Source of the DNA: an uncultured Cocleimonas sp. | GTDB taxonomy: Bacteria; Pseudomonadota; Gammaproteobacteria; Thiotrichales; Thiotrichaceae | Direction: 5' to 3' | DNA: 17,975 nt | Assembly (NCBI GenBank): GCA_938041705.1 | Contig: CALISP010000031.1 | Span: 1-17,975, forward strand | Shown: positions 7,154-16,021 of the stretch, piece after piece | Numbering within the stretch: the first letter of the stretch is position 1 | Layout of the letters: the number at the start of each line of letters is the position of its first letter | Translations under genes and position numbers: made by a program | Notes under the pieces: model-generated | Databases searched by the model: none | Told to the model about the DNA's origin: nothing | Seen by the model: only the letters and a program-made list of their open reading frames with translations

Positions 7154-10100
7154 ATGAATCAAGCCACATTTGATCTTAATGCATTTAATGCATTACCTAA
7201 ATTACAACGTTCTTTATTGCAATTAATTTCAATAATTTATGCGCCTGTTGCTGCTACACCATTAGCAAGTTGCGCGCATCGTTTAGGTATAAATGATCCT
7301 GTAATCAATGATAGTTTTACCTTACATAGTCTTCGTCCTGTTCTCGTTGATTTAATACATGACAATTGGCTAGAAGGAAGTCAGGGTAAATACCATTGCT
7401 CAGATGCTATGCGAGATGAACTTTTACTTACTGCTATTAATGATGGTGTGTTTGAAGAGTATTCAGCCCAAGTGCTGGCATCTTTTTCGGCAACAGAATC
7501 TTTTGGTCGAATTCTATGGCAAAGCGTTGAGCATGGCCTTTCGCATGCGCGAATATATTTGTTTCAAGGTAAAACAGATAAATTAAACCATACCTTAGAC
7601 CTGCTTAATGAACGTTATCAATACAGAGAATCTGAACTGATCAATCCTGGTTTCTATCCTGCAACTTTTGGATCTCCTATAAACTCAAAATTACTTGATG
7701 CTTTATCTGATGCGATGTTTGGTGTTGCTTTTATTGGACTATCTGAACATGCTCTAGATAATTTATCTAAACAAACAGAGCTATGGGATCTGTTAGAAGC
7801 ACGTAAAGTAAATATCCCTAACTTAGCTGCTTTTCAATTTCAATTATTAGAGCCACAAGCAAGATATAGCTTACTTGCTGGTATCTCAGAACTATTCCCT
7901 GAACTACCACAAGGCAAACACACTCAGTCAGGTGCAATGCTTGGTAATGAAACTATTGAGTATGATGATCGACATGTGTTTTGGTACATTGCTAATTCGG
8001 CTCGTCAATTAATATTAGGTAACATTGAAAGTTCAATTCAAGCGTATGACAACTCAACAGATGTGTACCGCGAGATATACAATAAACGTAAGAACTCGTT
8101 GGTGTTATATGGAAATGAATTTGAGAAATTCTATTTATTAGCATTATTAAGCAGTGGCGATAAACTTCACTTAGCGACTGCACAACGTGTTTTAAAGCAA
8201 TTAGAAAAAGATACTGATCATAGTATTCTTGATGCCTACGCCGAAACACTAGCCACGGGTATATTTAATTATAATGCGCCTCTCAAAGAACTAGAAACTG
8301 GCATGTATAGCATGCTGTTTTATAGCTTGATTAAACACTGGTTAGGTCAGAAAGTTACAGATGGCGTTCAGGATATTTTAGAATCGAAATATAACTGTGC
8401 CGCTAGTGGCAACTATGATTGGCTTACTGCAGAGTATGCTCATGCGTTATCACTATTTGCTGATGAAAAGGGTGACCGTGAGAAGTACTTACAGGAAGCA
8501 AAGCAACTTCATCGCGAATGCCAAAGCATTAGTTTATTTGATTTAGTTAAGCCACAAGCAGAATGGGAACGTGCCCTAAATGCAATGAATCAGTTGGTTT
8601 CAACAGATACTAACGGACGCAAAAGTGATGCAGAAGAACGCATAGTTTGGATGTTAGATGCAGATCGTTATGGCGAGTATGCACTCACACCTAAACTACA
8701 AAAACGTACGACTGCTGGTGGTTGGACTAAAGGCAGAAACATCGCTCTAAAACGTCTAAAAAAAGAACGTCATGAATTACCTCCTTTAAGCGATCAAGAT
8801 GTGGATATTGCCGCATCAATTTTCGAGCAACCAGATTATGATGCCTATTATCATCGTGGTCCTCAATTCACATTAGATATGAACTTGGCTTGGCCAAAAC
8901 TAGTTAACCACCCTAACCTTTATTGGGACGGAGCAAGAAACACTCCGATAGAATTAAGCCAAGGTGAATTTGAATTACTAGTCAGTGAAGAAAGCGATAA
9001 TTTACGTATCAGTTTTTACCCTCCCTTTGATGATAGCCAAGAAGATAGTCAATTTTTAATCGTTAAAGAGACTCCGACACGTCTTTGTATTTACCAAAAG
9101 AACGAGCAGGTAATGCGACTCAGTGAGATTATCTCGAATGGTATTGTAATTCCTCGTGAAGCAGAGAAAGATCTTCGTGAGACTCTAGGTACTTTAGCAC
9201 CTATGATCAGCATTCAATCTGATTTAGAAGGTGTTGTAGATGCCGAAGCAATCCATGCTGATTCAAGAATTCATGCGAACTTATTACCATACGGGGAAGG
9301 CTTACGCGCTACCTTACGCGTCAAACCTTTTGGCGAATTTGGCGCTTATTATCCTCCAGGGCAAGGACGCGCAAAGCTTTCCGTCGAACATGATGGTCAA
9401 CGCTTTAAAACCGAACGTAAACTCAACGAAGAAAGTGATTTATTAGATAATTTATTACAGCACAGTAAAATACTTGGTGAAGAGGATGAATTTAATGACG
9501 AATATTTATTAGATGACCCTCAAGAATGTTTAGAGTTACTTGAACAACTTTACGCCGAAGCAGAAAAAGGCTCTGATGAAGAGCCTGCTAAAGTGATCAT
9601 TGCTTGGCCAGAAGGTGAAGTAATGAGAATTGCCTCACGTTTTGACACCAATAATTTACGTTTGAGTATTAGTCAAAATGGTGATTGGTTTCAATTAGAT
9701 GGAACTATTTCCACCGACCCTAGCTTGATCTTATCCCTGAAGCAATTATTGAATTTATCTTCAAATAACAAAGGCCGTTTCCTTAAAATGGAAGATGGCC
9801 AATACATTTCATTAACTAATCAATTCCGCAAGAAACTAGATTCAATTCATCGTTATGCTGAACTAGATGCTGAAGGCGCAAAAATTAGCGGCTTAGCTTC
9901 ACTTGCCCTCGAAGATTTGACCGATATGGTAGGTGAATTAACGGTTGATGATGCATGGCGTAAACACATTCAAAATATTGAAGAGTTAGAAAACCATAAG
10001 CCTATACTTCCATCTACCCTGAAAGCAGATCTTCGAGAATACCAAGAAGAAGGTTTTTGTTGGATGAGTCGATTGGCCAAATGGGGTGTCGGCGCTTGTT

Positions 10101-11410
10101 TAGCAGATGATATGGGATTGGGTAAAACAGTTCAAACGCTCGCTATCCTATTAGAACGTGCCAGCATGGGACCAGCATTAGTTGTTGCACCTACCTCAGT
10201 AAGTAATAACTGGGAATCAGAAATTCAGAAATTTGCTCCTACACTAAGACCCTTCTTTTATAGAGAAGGAAATCGCCAAGAGTTATTAGATAGAGCGAGT
10301 GAATTCGATATTGTGATTGCCAGCTATGGTTTATTACAGCAAGACGCTGAACAATTTATTGAGAAAAAATGGGCAACTATTGTATTAGATGAAGCTCAGG
10401 CTATTAAAAACATCAATGCAAAACGAACCAAGACAGCACATAAACTTCAAGGTGATTTTAAACTTGTAACTACAGGTACTCCAATCGAAAATCACTTAGG
10501 TGAACTTTGGAGTTTATTCCGTTTTCTAAATCCTGGTCTATTAGGCACTCAGCAACAGTTTATGCAAAACTTCATAACACCGATTGAAAAAGACGGTAAT
10601 GATGATGCTCGCCAGCAATTAAAAAATCTGATCAAACCCTTTATTTTACGTCGAACAAAAACTCAAGTACTCCACGAATTACCACCAAAAACTGAGATTA
10701 CAGTTGAGATTCCGTTGTCTGAAGGTGAACGTGCTATTTATGAAGCTGTAAGAAGCAGTGCTTTGGAAAGCTTAGCTAAGAACAAAGGCGAACAACAAGG
10801 TGGAGGTGGTGAGCACTTAAAAGTATTAGCTGCCATTACAAAATTACGTTTAGCGAGTTGTCATCCACAATTAGTAATGGCTGATTCGACCCTATCGAGT
10901 AGTAAATTGGATCGATTTGGACAATTAATTGAAGAGCTTCTTGAAACCAACCATAAAGCTTTAGTTTTTAGTCAGTTTGTAAAATACTTATCTATTATCA
11001 GAGCTTATCTAGACGAACGCGGCATTAAATACCAATATCTAGATGGCAGTACCCCAGTTGCACAACGTAAAACACGTGTAGATGCATTCCAAGCAGGCGA
11101 AGGTGAAATCTTCCTAATCAGCCTTAAAGCTGGTGGCTCTGGATTAAACTTAACCGCGGCAGACTATGTTATTCACATGGATCCTTGGTGGAATCCAGCG
11201 GTTGAAAATCAAGCATCTGACCGTGCACACAGAATTGGACAAACTCGCCCAGTGACAATCTATCGTTTGGTCGCTGAGAATACAATTGAACAGAAAATCG
11301 TTAAGCTACATGAACATAAGCGTGATCTTGCAGATAGCTTATTAGAAGGCTCTGATATGAGTGGTTCTATGAATGCTGAGCAGATGTTAGAACTAATGAG
11401 AGATAACTAG
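7154..11410 (+). CDS. SNF2-family DEAD/DEAH-box helicase
   Basis: This is a large (1418-residue) ATP-dependent DNA translocase of the SNF2 superfamily. The motor occupies about residues 960-1405. The first RecA-like lobe has Walker A ADDMGLGKT (lysine at about 991), DEAQ box VLDEAQAIKN (D at about 1079) and TGTPIENHLGELWSLFRFL. The second lobe has LVFSQFVKYL, YLDGSTP, SLKAGGSGLNLTAA and the motif VI region DRAHRIGQTRPV. The first ~950 residues are not obviously any family I know. They contain an acidic stretch around 765-800 and a beta-rich segment ahead of the motor resembling the region often labelled SNF2-associated. It stands alone, divergent from tRNA-Met and convergent with the START-protein gene, with no methylase or nuclease partner. 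That points to a chromosomal DNA or nucleoprotein remodelling role rather than a defence cassette, but its function is not established. Confidence 0.93.
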   Translation: MNQATFDLNAFNALPKLQRSLLQLISIIYAPVAATPLASCAHRLGINDPVINDSFTLHSLRPVLVDLIHDNWLEGSQGKYHCSDAMRDELLLTAINDGVFEEYSAQVLASFSATESFGRILWQSVEHGLSHARIYLFQGKTDKLNHTLDLLNERYQYRESELINPGFYPATFGSPINSKLLDALSDAMFGVAFIGLSEHALDNLSKQTELWDLLEARKVNIPNLAAFQFQLLEPQARYSLLAGISELFPELPQGKHTQSGAMLGNETIEYDDRHVFWYIANSARQLILGNIESSIQAYDNSTDVYREIYNKRKNSLVLYGNEFEKFYLLALLSSGDKLHLATAQRVLKQLEKDTDHSILDAYAETLATGIFNYNAPLKELETGMYSMLFYSLIKHWLGQKVTDGVQDILESKYNCAASGNYDWLTAEYAHALSLFADEKGDREKYLQEAKQLHRECQSISLFDLVKPQAEWERALNAMNQLVSTDTNGRKSDAEERIVWMLDADRYGEYALTPKLQKRTTAGGWTKGRNIALKRLKKERHELPPLSDQDVDIAASIFEQPDYDAYYHRGPQFTLDMNLAWPKLVNHPNLYWDGARNTPIELSQGEFELLVSEESDNLRISFYPPFDDSQEDSQFLIVKETPTRLCIYQKNEQVMRLSEIISNGIVIPREAEKDLRETLGTLAPMISIQSDLEGVVDAEAIHADSRIHANLLPYGEGLRATLRVKPFGEFGAYYPPGQGRAKLSVEHDGQRFKTERKLNEESDLLDNLLQHSKILGEEDEFNDEYLLDDPQECLELLEQLYAEAEKGSDEEPAKVIIAWPEGEVMRIASRFDTNNLRLSISQNGDWFQLDGTISTDPSLILSLKQLLNLSSNNKGRFLKMEDGQYISLTNQFRKKLDSIHRYAELDAEGAKISGLASLALEDLTDMVGELTVDDAWRKHIQNIEELENHKPILPSTLKADLREYQEEGFCWMSRLAKWGVGACLADDMGLGKTVQTLAILLERASMGPALVVAPTSVSNNWESEIQKFAPTLRPFFYREGNRQELLDRASEFDIVIASYGLLQQDAEQFIEKKWATIVLDEAQAIKNINAKRTKTAHKLQGDFKLVTTGTPIENHLGELWSLFRFLNPGLLGTQQQFMQNFITPIEKDGNDDARQQLKNLIKPFILRRTKTQVLHELPPKTEITVEIPLSEGERAIYEAVRSSALESLAKNKGEQQGGGGEHLKVLAAITKLRLASCHPQLVMADSTLSSSKLDRFGQLIEELLETNHKALVFSQFVKYLSIIRAYLDERGIKYQYLDGSTPVAQRKTRVDAFQAGEGEIFLISLKAGGSGLNLTAADYVIHMDPWWNPAVENQASDRAHRIGQTRPVTIYRLVAENTIEQKIVKLHEHKRDLADSLLEGSDMSGSMNAEQMLELMRDN

Positions 11411-11424
11411 ATAAGTTTATCTAG
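11407..11424. repeat. 18-base perfect palindrome over the helicase stop codon
   Basis: CTAGATAA-GT-TTATCTAG is a perfect inverted repeat with a 2-base centre, and its first arm contains the TAG stop of the SNF2 gene. It is AT-rich and lacks a T-run directly after it, so it is not a convincing terminator by itself. Confidence 0.4.
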
Positions 11425-11446
11425 ATTTAACTTGATAAATTGACTT

Positions 11447-11518
11447 TAAAAGACACCTCCCCACTTTATATATAATTCTTATAAAAGTGTTAGGGTGGGT
11501 AGGTGATGTTTTATAAAT
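11447..11518. repeat. Dispersed palindromic element, copy B; probable bidirectional terminator between convergent genes
   Basis: The left arm AAAAGACACCTCCCCACTTT (11448-11467) is complemented, with a few extra bases, by a right arm AAAGTGTTAGGGTGGGTAGG (11484-11503) followed by TGATGTTTTATAAAT. The loop is about 16 AT-rich bases. It fills the gap between the convergent SNF2 and START-protein genes, and its right end abuts the stop codon of the latter. Both strands carry a T-run after a GC-rich stem (GTGTCTTTT on minus, TGATGTTTT on plus), so it may end transcription from both sides. Confidence 0.65.
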
Positions 11519-12175
11519 TTAATCTAAAATACCTTTAACCTTCGCATTAGCATATTTGTCTTCTTTGCTGATTTTACGAAGTTTATCTAGAGTGTAGAAA
11601 GGTAAATCTACGGCCATTGCATTCACGACCCATTTTGGAATATTACCACCGGGATCAATACTCATTTCGTAAATGACATTAACCTTATCTTTACCTTGAG
11701 GCGTCAGCAACCATCTACCATGCATATTCTCAATACGAACTTTTCCTGCAACTTTAGATAGTAATTTGGGCTCAGCACGCAATTTAATCTCTATTCGTTT
11801 ATTACTTTTATTTTGCGAACGACTCGCTGAGATAACAGCATCTCTATCAGCTACTGGCCATGGCATATCAGTCACAACATAATTGACTATTTCAGTTTCA
11901 CTTACTTGCTTTAGTAATTTTGCACTTCGACAATTATGCAGCCACCGTGGATAAGACCTTGTATCTTCGATAACAGTCAGTAATGACGACAAACTTCTGT
12001 TTACCGTCATGGTACTTTTGAAAGACTTGAGAGCAGAACCTGGGGTATTACGCAGGTAAATTTTAATGCCCTCTTCATCCTTATCTAAACGCCATTTCGA
12101 ATTTGCTTCCACATATGTTGAAAATATTAGTGTAGAAAATAGAAATAATTTAAAACTATAAGCAAATAAACGCAT
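11519..12175 (-). CDS. Secreted START/SRPBCC-like lipid-binding protein
   Basis: This 218-residue protein has a hydrophobic N-terminal signal (about 1-24) with likely cleavage after VEA, so it should be periplasmic. The rest resembles bacterial START-domain proteins: WRLDKDEEGIKIYLR near the start, then a DTRSYPRWLHNC segment, VTDMPWPVADRDAV and a closing IPKWVVNAMAVDLPFYTL segment. Proteins of this fold hold lipids or other hydrophobic ligands in a helix-grip pocket; the ligand here is unknown. It begins 30 bases after the glutamate dehydrogenase stop and probably shares its transcript, although no functional link is obvious. AGAG lies about 9 bases before the ATG. Its stop codon touches repeat copy B. 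Confidence 0.88.
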   Translation of the reverse strand: MRLFAYSFKLFLFSTLIFSTYVEANSKWRLDKDEEGIKIYLRNTPGSALKSFKSTMTVNRSLSSLLTVIEDTRSYPRWLHNCRSAKLLKQVSETEIVNYVVTDMPWPVADRDAVISASRSQNKSNKRIEIKLRAEPKLLSKVAGKVRIENMHGRWLLTPQGKDKVNVIYEMSIDPGGNIPKWVVNAMAVDLPFYTLDKLRKISKEDKYANAKVKGILD

Positions 12176-12205
12176 ACAAAGGTCTCTAAAATAGCATATC
12201 GAATA

Positions 12206-15200
12206 TTAACTGAATGGCTGGAATTTATTTACCTGCATTTCAATCATGCCCGCATACATACTACTCGTATCACCTTCATAGACAATAGCAGAAGCTAATT
12301 TACTAGCCAGAATCGCATATTTCACTTTTTCGGGCATATCTGCGACACGCTCTTTAAATTGTGAATTTGCACCAATGGTGTGAGGCATATGCAAAAGCAT
12401 GGCATTCAAATATTCAGTTTTATCTGATAGTTCTGGGTTTAATTGAAAAAAGTTGAATATCTTTGCGTAATGATCATTAATCTCACGACTAATATCAGTA
12501 GATATATCCGTATAACTTACTTGACCACTGCAATCAGCATAACGCTTCAAAATTAGCGATGCTTCTCTTTCTGACATTTGATTAAGAATTTCAATAACTT
12601 CTTCTACATACTGATCTTTATGCGATAGAAACTCCTCATCACTCATCAAAAGGTTAGCAATAATTTCATAGGATGAAGAGATAACACCACATTTGTTAGC
12701 CGAAGCATCACGAATAATCACCACCCCGCGACGCTGTAATTCTGCACGTGCCGCCGGTGTAATATATGAATTTGCCCCTTCTACAATACATCTTGAACTT
12801 GCATCACCTGACTTAGTGAAGAATTTATCGACATTATCAATATCTATTGTTTCAGGTCGACCGCCTGCAGGAATAAACAAATCAGCTTCAACCTCAAATG
12901 CTAAGCTATTGAATATCTTATAAAATCTATCATTAGACACCCACTCTTCGATAGCACCAGAAGCCTCCATCTGTAATCGTTTATACAGTACTTTTATTCC
13001 ATCTTTTCGTGTTTCATTTCTATACAACAAGAAACCACCAGGATGTAATGATGATGTATCGTATGCATCAAGATCAGACTGTAAAATAACTTTTTTAAGA
13101 GCAGCGTGATCCAACCCATCTGGATCATATAAAGCACCAGAACCATCAATGATGAGTTTTATTTTCACATTTGGGCATCTTTCCAATAATAAGCGCATGC
13201 CATTACCAGCAACATCGCCATTTGGTCCACCCGTAAATTTCACACTAAATTCATCTTTATGCATATCAATGCCCAAAGACTTCATAGTAACCTCAGCAAA
13301 ACGAATAACACCTATAGAAGTTACACCATAATCTTTATGGTTAATGCCTACTTGTTTACTGGACATTACACCAGGACCAAGTACATATCCGCGTTTAACT
13401 GACTGTTTTGCAATCAGCTCTATCATCACATCATGCATATTCTCATCTGGACCTAATTCTATAGGCTCATCCTGAGCATAATAATCAATAACTCTTGGGT
13501 CTCTAGCGGTACCATTATCAGTAACAAACAGATCAAAGAAAGCATTGATAAATGCCATTTGTAATTTATAGAGTAACTGTTGTTTTGAATCAGCGTCATC
13601 GGTCGAGCTGACTCTTAACAAGGCGACCATTTTTGAGCCACCTTCATATATATCTTTATTCTTTAGGTGTTGAGTATGAGCTAATACGTAATTTTCTTTG
13701 AATACGGTATTGCCGCTGGTTACATAGTTGTCGCGTCCTTCCGTAATAACCGTTCTCCATCCCCCTCTAGCAATATCCGAAAAGCCAATGTGGTATGCAA
13801 TACCATCACGACCATAAAAGAAGGTAATTCTGAATGGACGGTCGATGGGCAAATCTTCAGTGAATTTATCATCTAAAGCTTCAAGATAAGCAGGATCGAC
13901 TCTAAAAGATAAGGCATGCTTCTCTGCAACAAAGAAATTAGTTTTAAGCGTGTGTTTTACGAATAACAAACCACAATGGAAAATAGTGCGACGATATTGG
14001 TCTAGGTTTTTTCTCCCTGAGTTAAAGTTCTCAATACCTAAAACTGTTTCTTCTAAACATTCCTCGTATTTAGATTCACGATCTTCTTGATTCGGATCAA
14101 AACGCAGGTGAAATAATTTTATCAATTGCATGGTGATATCAGGATGATAATGAAATGCTCGCATAATCCCGTCATTTGCAAAGCTATCAGGATTGTTATG
14201 GGATAAATTGGTATGACAAAAGCCAATCATTGCATCGATTAAAGTAGCATCCTCACCCGTCGTAATTCTTGGCTTAACTAATGATCGATACGAACGTGAA
14301 GAAGAAGACAGAATTTGTGTGTTATATATTTCACGTTGCAAGTTCCGATAAAACTTACTGTCTTTTACAATGACTGATTTATCTCGTAAACGCACATAGA
14401 ATGTTGACAGAAAGATTGGATAGAGACCATTACTCAGAGTAAGGCTGTATGAACGCCTAACCGAGACATCCATTCGATTAAATACTTCCATTAACTGTAA
14501 TAAGTAACCAGTAATTGGCGGATTGGAAGTACCGAGAAGAATTCGATACTCTCCAGCTTCCGTCTCATCATCAATCGTCTCTAAATCCAGATGAATACCA
14601 TCATTACTTTCAGTTTGAGCATATAAGTTTAATAAACGAGCAATACGAGTTGTTTGTGAAAAACGAACATATTCAGGATTATTCACTAGCAGTATTTTTA
14701 ATAGCTCTGATGTCTTTGAAAGATCAAAACTAGGGAATTTTTTTTCTAATTCAGCTTTAACATCTGACAACATCTCACTAGGAACTTGTTCTGATTTTAA
14801 CAGCTCTGATACTTCTTGATCGCGTTTACGCGCATAATCAATTCTTAATACTTCCAAATAATTTTCAGTGTTTGGAACCGTTGATGATGAAGTAGTTACC
14901 TCTGAATAAGATATTTCTTTATCCGATAATTCTTGAATCGATTCGTATAAAGAACCACTTTTATCCAATTGCGATAGCATTGTGATTTCAGGCTTATCAA
15001 CCAATAATAAACGCTTGTGGTAGTCCATTTTATGTAGGTTTGTCGTAAGCAATGAAAGTGCGCCAATTTCGGCTCTATTCAATGTAAAGAACATGCTATG
15101 CATTTGTTCTTTTAACCAATGTAAATTTTCATCGGTTTGTGCGACATTGGTTTTTATTTCAGAGGTTATTTTCTGTGAAACAGCATTGCTGTTTTCATCG

Positions 15201-15208
15201 AAGTTCAT
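12206..15208 (-). CDS. NAD-type glutamate dehydrogenase, ~1000-residue class
   Basis: This is a large glutamate dehydrogenase, expected to deaminate glutamate to 2-oxoglutarate and ammonia with NAD+. The N-terminal ~450 residues are a regulatory region with ACT-like character and no motif I can name. The catalytic core follows: FSDIARGGWRTV (about 478-490), KNKDIYEGGSK with the substrate-binding lysine near 525, ELGPDENM, the nucleotide-binding segment FTGGPNGDVAGNGMRLL (about 658-674), and IPAGGRPETI near 780 with VEGANSYITPAAR after it. Common bacterial large enzymes have about 1600 residues and hexameric ones about 450. This length and the EGGSK and GPDENM motifs are closer to the 115-kDa class best known from fungi. 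The start at 15208 has AGGA well placed upstream. It leads a two-gene unit with the START protein. Confidence 0.92.
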   Translation of the reverse strand: MNFDENSNAVSQKITSEIKTNVAQTDENLHWLKEQMHSMFFTLNRAEIGALSLLTTNLHKMDYHKRLLLVDKPEITMLSQLDKSGSLYESIQELSDKEISYSEVTTSSSTVPNTENYLEVLRIDYARKRDQEVSELLKSEQVPSEMLSDVKAELEKKFPSFDLSKTSELLKILLVNNPEYVRFSQTTRIARLLNLYAQTESNDGIHLDLETIDDETEAGEYRILLGTSNPPITGYLLQLMEVFNRMDVSVRRSYSLTLSNGLYPIFLSTFYVRLRDKSVIVKDSKFYRNLQREIYNTQILSSSSRSYRSLVKPRITTGEDATLIDAMIGFCHTNLSHNNPDSFANDGIMRAFHYHPDITMQLIKLFHLRFDPNQEDRESKYEECLEETVLGIENFNSGRKNLDQYRRTIFHCGLLFVKHTLKTNFFVAEKHALSFRVDPAYLEALDDKFTEDLPIDRPFRITFFYGRDGIAYHIGFSDIARGGWRTVITEGRDNYVTSGNTVFKENYVLAHTQHLKNKDIYEGGSKMVALLRVSSTDDADSKQQLLYKLQMAFINAFFDLFVTDNGTARDPRVIDYYAQDEPIELGPDENMHDVMIELIAKQSVKRGYVLGPGVMSSKQVGINHKDYGVTSIGVIRFAEVTMKSLGIDMHKDEFSVKFTGGPNGDVAGNGMRLLLERCPNVKIKLIIDGSGALYDPDGLDHAALKKVILQSDLDAYDTSSLHPGGFLLYRNETRKDGIKVLYKRLQMEASGAIEEWVSNDRFYKIFNSLAFEVEADLFIPAGGRPETIDIDNVDKFFTKSGDASSRCIVEGANSYITPAARAELQRRGVVIIRDASANKCGVISSSYEIIANLLMSDEEFLSHKDQYVEEVIEILNQMSEREASLILKRYADCSGQVSYTDISTDISREINDHYAKIFNFFQLNPELSDKTEYLNAMLLHMPHTIGANSQFKERVADMPEKVKYAILASKLASAIVYEGDTSSMYAGMIEMQVNKFQPFS

Positions 15209-15601
15209 ACGAAGTTCCTGATTAGTGTTTGTAGGCAGATGGATTAAATATATTTATATGGACATAAAATATGAAAAAGAAATCTTAAGGGACTAATACA
15301 AGCTATTCAAGAGTTAAATACTAAAAGATAGCGAAACAATTTTTTATTGTATAAATCAATTAATAACCGAAGATAATTCTGAAAAAATATCATTTACCCA
15401 ATGAATATTAGGACTGTAATATCCTTATCCTTAAGCTATTAAAAGCATATTAATTTTATTGACTCCTTATATTAATAAGCATGAACTGTGCATATCAATA
15501 AACTTAAACAAATCTTTATAAAGCGTTCTCGTTAATTTGTTATTCACTCTAGTCTGTCATAATTACATAACTATTTAAAACCTTACGAGTCTAGATTTCA
15601 T
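15209..15601. other. AT-rich divergent intergenic region
   Basis: These 393 bases separate the divergent glutamate dehydrogenase and small-lipoprotein genes and must hold both promoters. A weak minus-strand candidate is TTGAAT, 17 bases, TAAGAT, ending about 80 bases before the dehydrogenase ATG. Only small, weak inverted repeats are visible, for example ACAAT-TTTTT-ATTGT at 15336-15350. I see no convincing gene, RNA or dispersed repeat copy here. Confidence 0.5.
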
Positions 15602-15877
15602 ATGTCTAAAATTATTTATAAGATCAATAATAAACAGATGTTTAAAACGATTACTTTAATCAGTTTAATAAGCCTAACTTTATCAGCATGTTCAACACAA
15701 CAAGTTATTGGTGCGGGCGTTACCATTGCAAAAGTACCAGTAAAAGCAGCAGGTAGTGTTGCCGGCGCAGCAGGTGGAGTCGTAGGAGGCACTGTGGGTG
15801 GTTTAGTTGCAGGAAGAACAGGCGCAAAATATGGAAAAATGGCGGGACAAAGAGCAGCTAAAAAAGCGATACCTTAA
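15602..15877 (+). CDS. Small glycine-rich lipoprotein, function unknown
   Basis: The 91-residue product has a lipoprotein signal with lipobox LSAC and lipidation at C30, followed by S-T, which favours the outer membrane. After the cysteine comes a short VIGAGVTIAKVPVKAAGSV segment and then a glycine-zipper-like stretch of regularly spaced G and A (GAAGGVVGGTVGGLVAG). The tail is basic (KYGKMAGQRAAKKA). Glycine zippers often insert into or pack against membranes, so an envelope role is likely, but no specific function is known to me. An internal ATG at 15638 would give a more typical short signal (MFKTITLIS...). Neither start has a good Shine-Dalgarno, so the true start is uncertain. Confidence 0.75.
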   Translation: MSKIIYKINNKQMFKTITLISLISLTLSACSTQQVIGAGVTIAKVPVKAAGSVAGAAGGVVGGTVGGLVAGRTGAKYGKMAGQRAAKKAIP

Positions 15878-15910
15878 ACTTAACAATAGTTTTATTGGCA
15901 AAGCCAACTC

Positions 15911-15943
15911 TAAATAACACCCCCCCACCTTATGATGTTTTAG
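15911..15943 (-). repeat. Dispersed palindromic element, copy C (short form)
   Basis: TAAATAACACCCCCCCACC is followed by TTATGATGTTTTAG. The ends AACA and TGTT are inverted, and the run of seven C matches copy D exactly. It lies between the convergent small-lipoprotein and mnmH genes, 34 bases past the lipoprotein stop, and could help terminate transcription from either side. Confidence 0.65.
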
Positions 15944-15964
15944 TTCAGACTTCCTTCTGTTCAA

Positions 15965-16001
15965 AATAGTTTTTGCGAAGGACAATTTTTTAAAAACTAT
16001 T
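15965..16001. repeat. 10-bp inverted repeat near the mnmH 3' end
   Basis: AATAGTTTTT (15965-15974) and AAAAACTATT (15992-16001) are perfect reverse complements around 17 bases. The stem is AT-rich, about 20 bases past the mnmH stop on the minus strand. It may act as a weak terminator or mRNA 3' structure. Confidence 0.4.
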
Positions 16002-16021
16002 GATTGTCTCTTAAACGTTTA

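Noticed and set aside
7154..11410. SNF2 helicase as part of a DISARM-like or other defence island
   Set aside because: No methylase, nuclease or other defence partner is adjacent; the neighbours are tRNA-Met, ilv genes and glutamate dehydrogenase.
12721..12730. C-rich stretch CCACCCCGCG in the glutamate dehydrogenase gene as another repeat copy
   Set aside because: It lacks both the ACAC start and the CACTTTT continuation of the element and encodes ordinary conserved residues.
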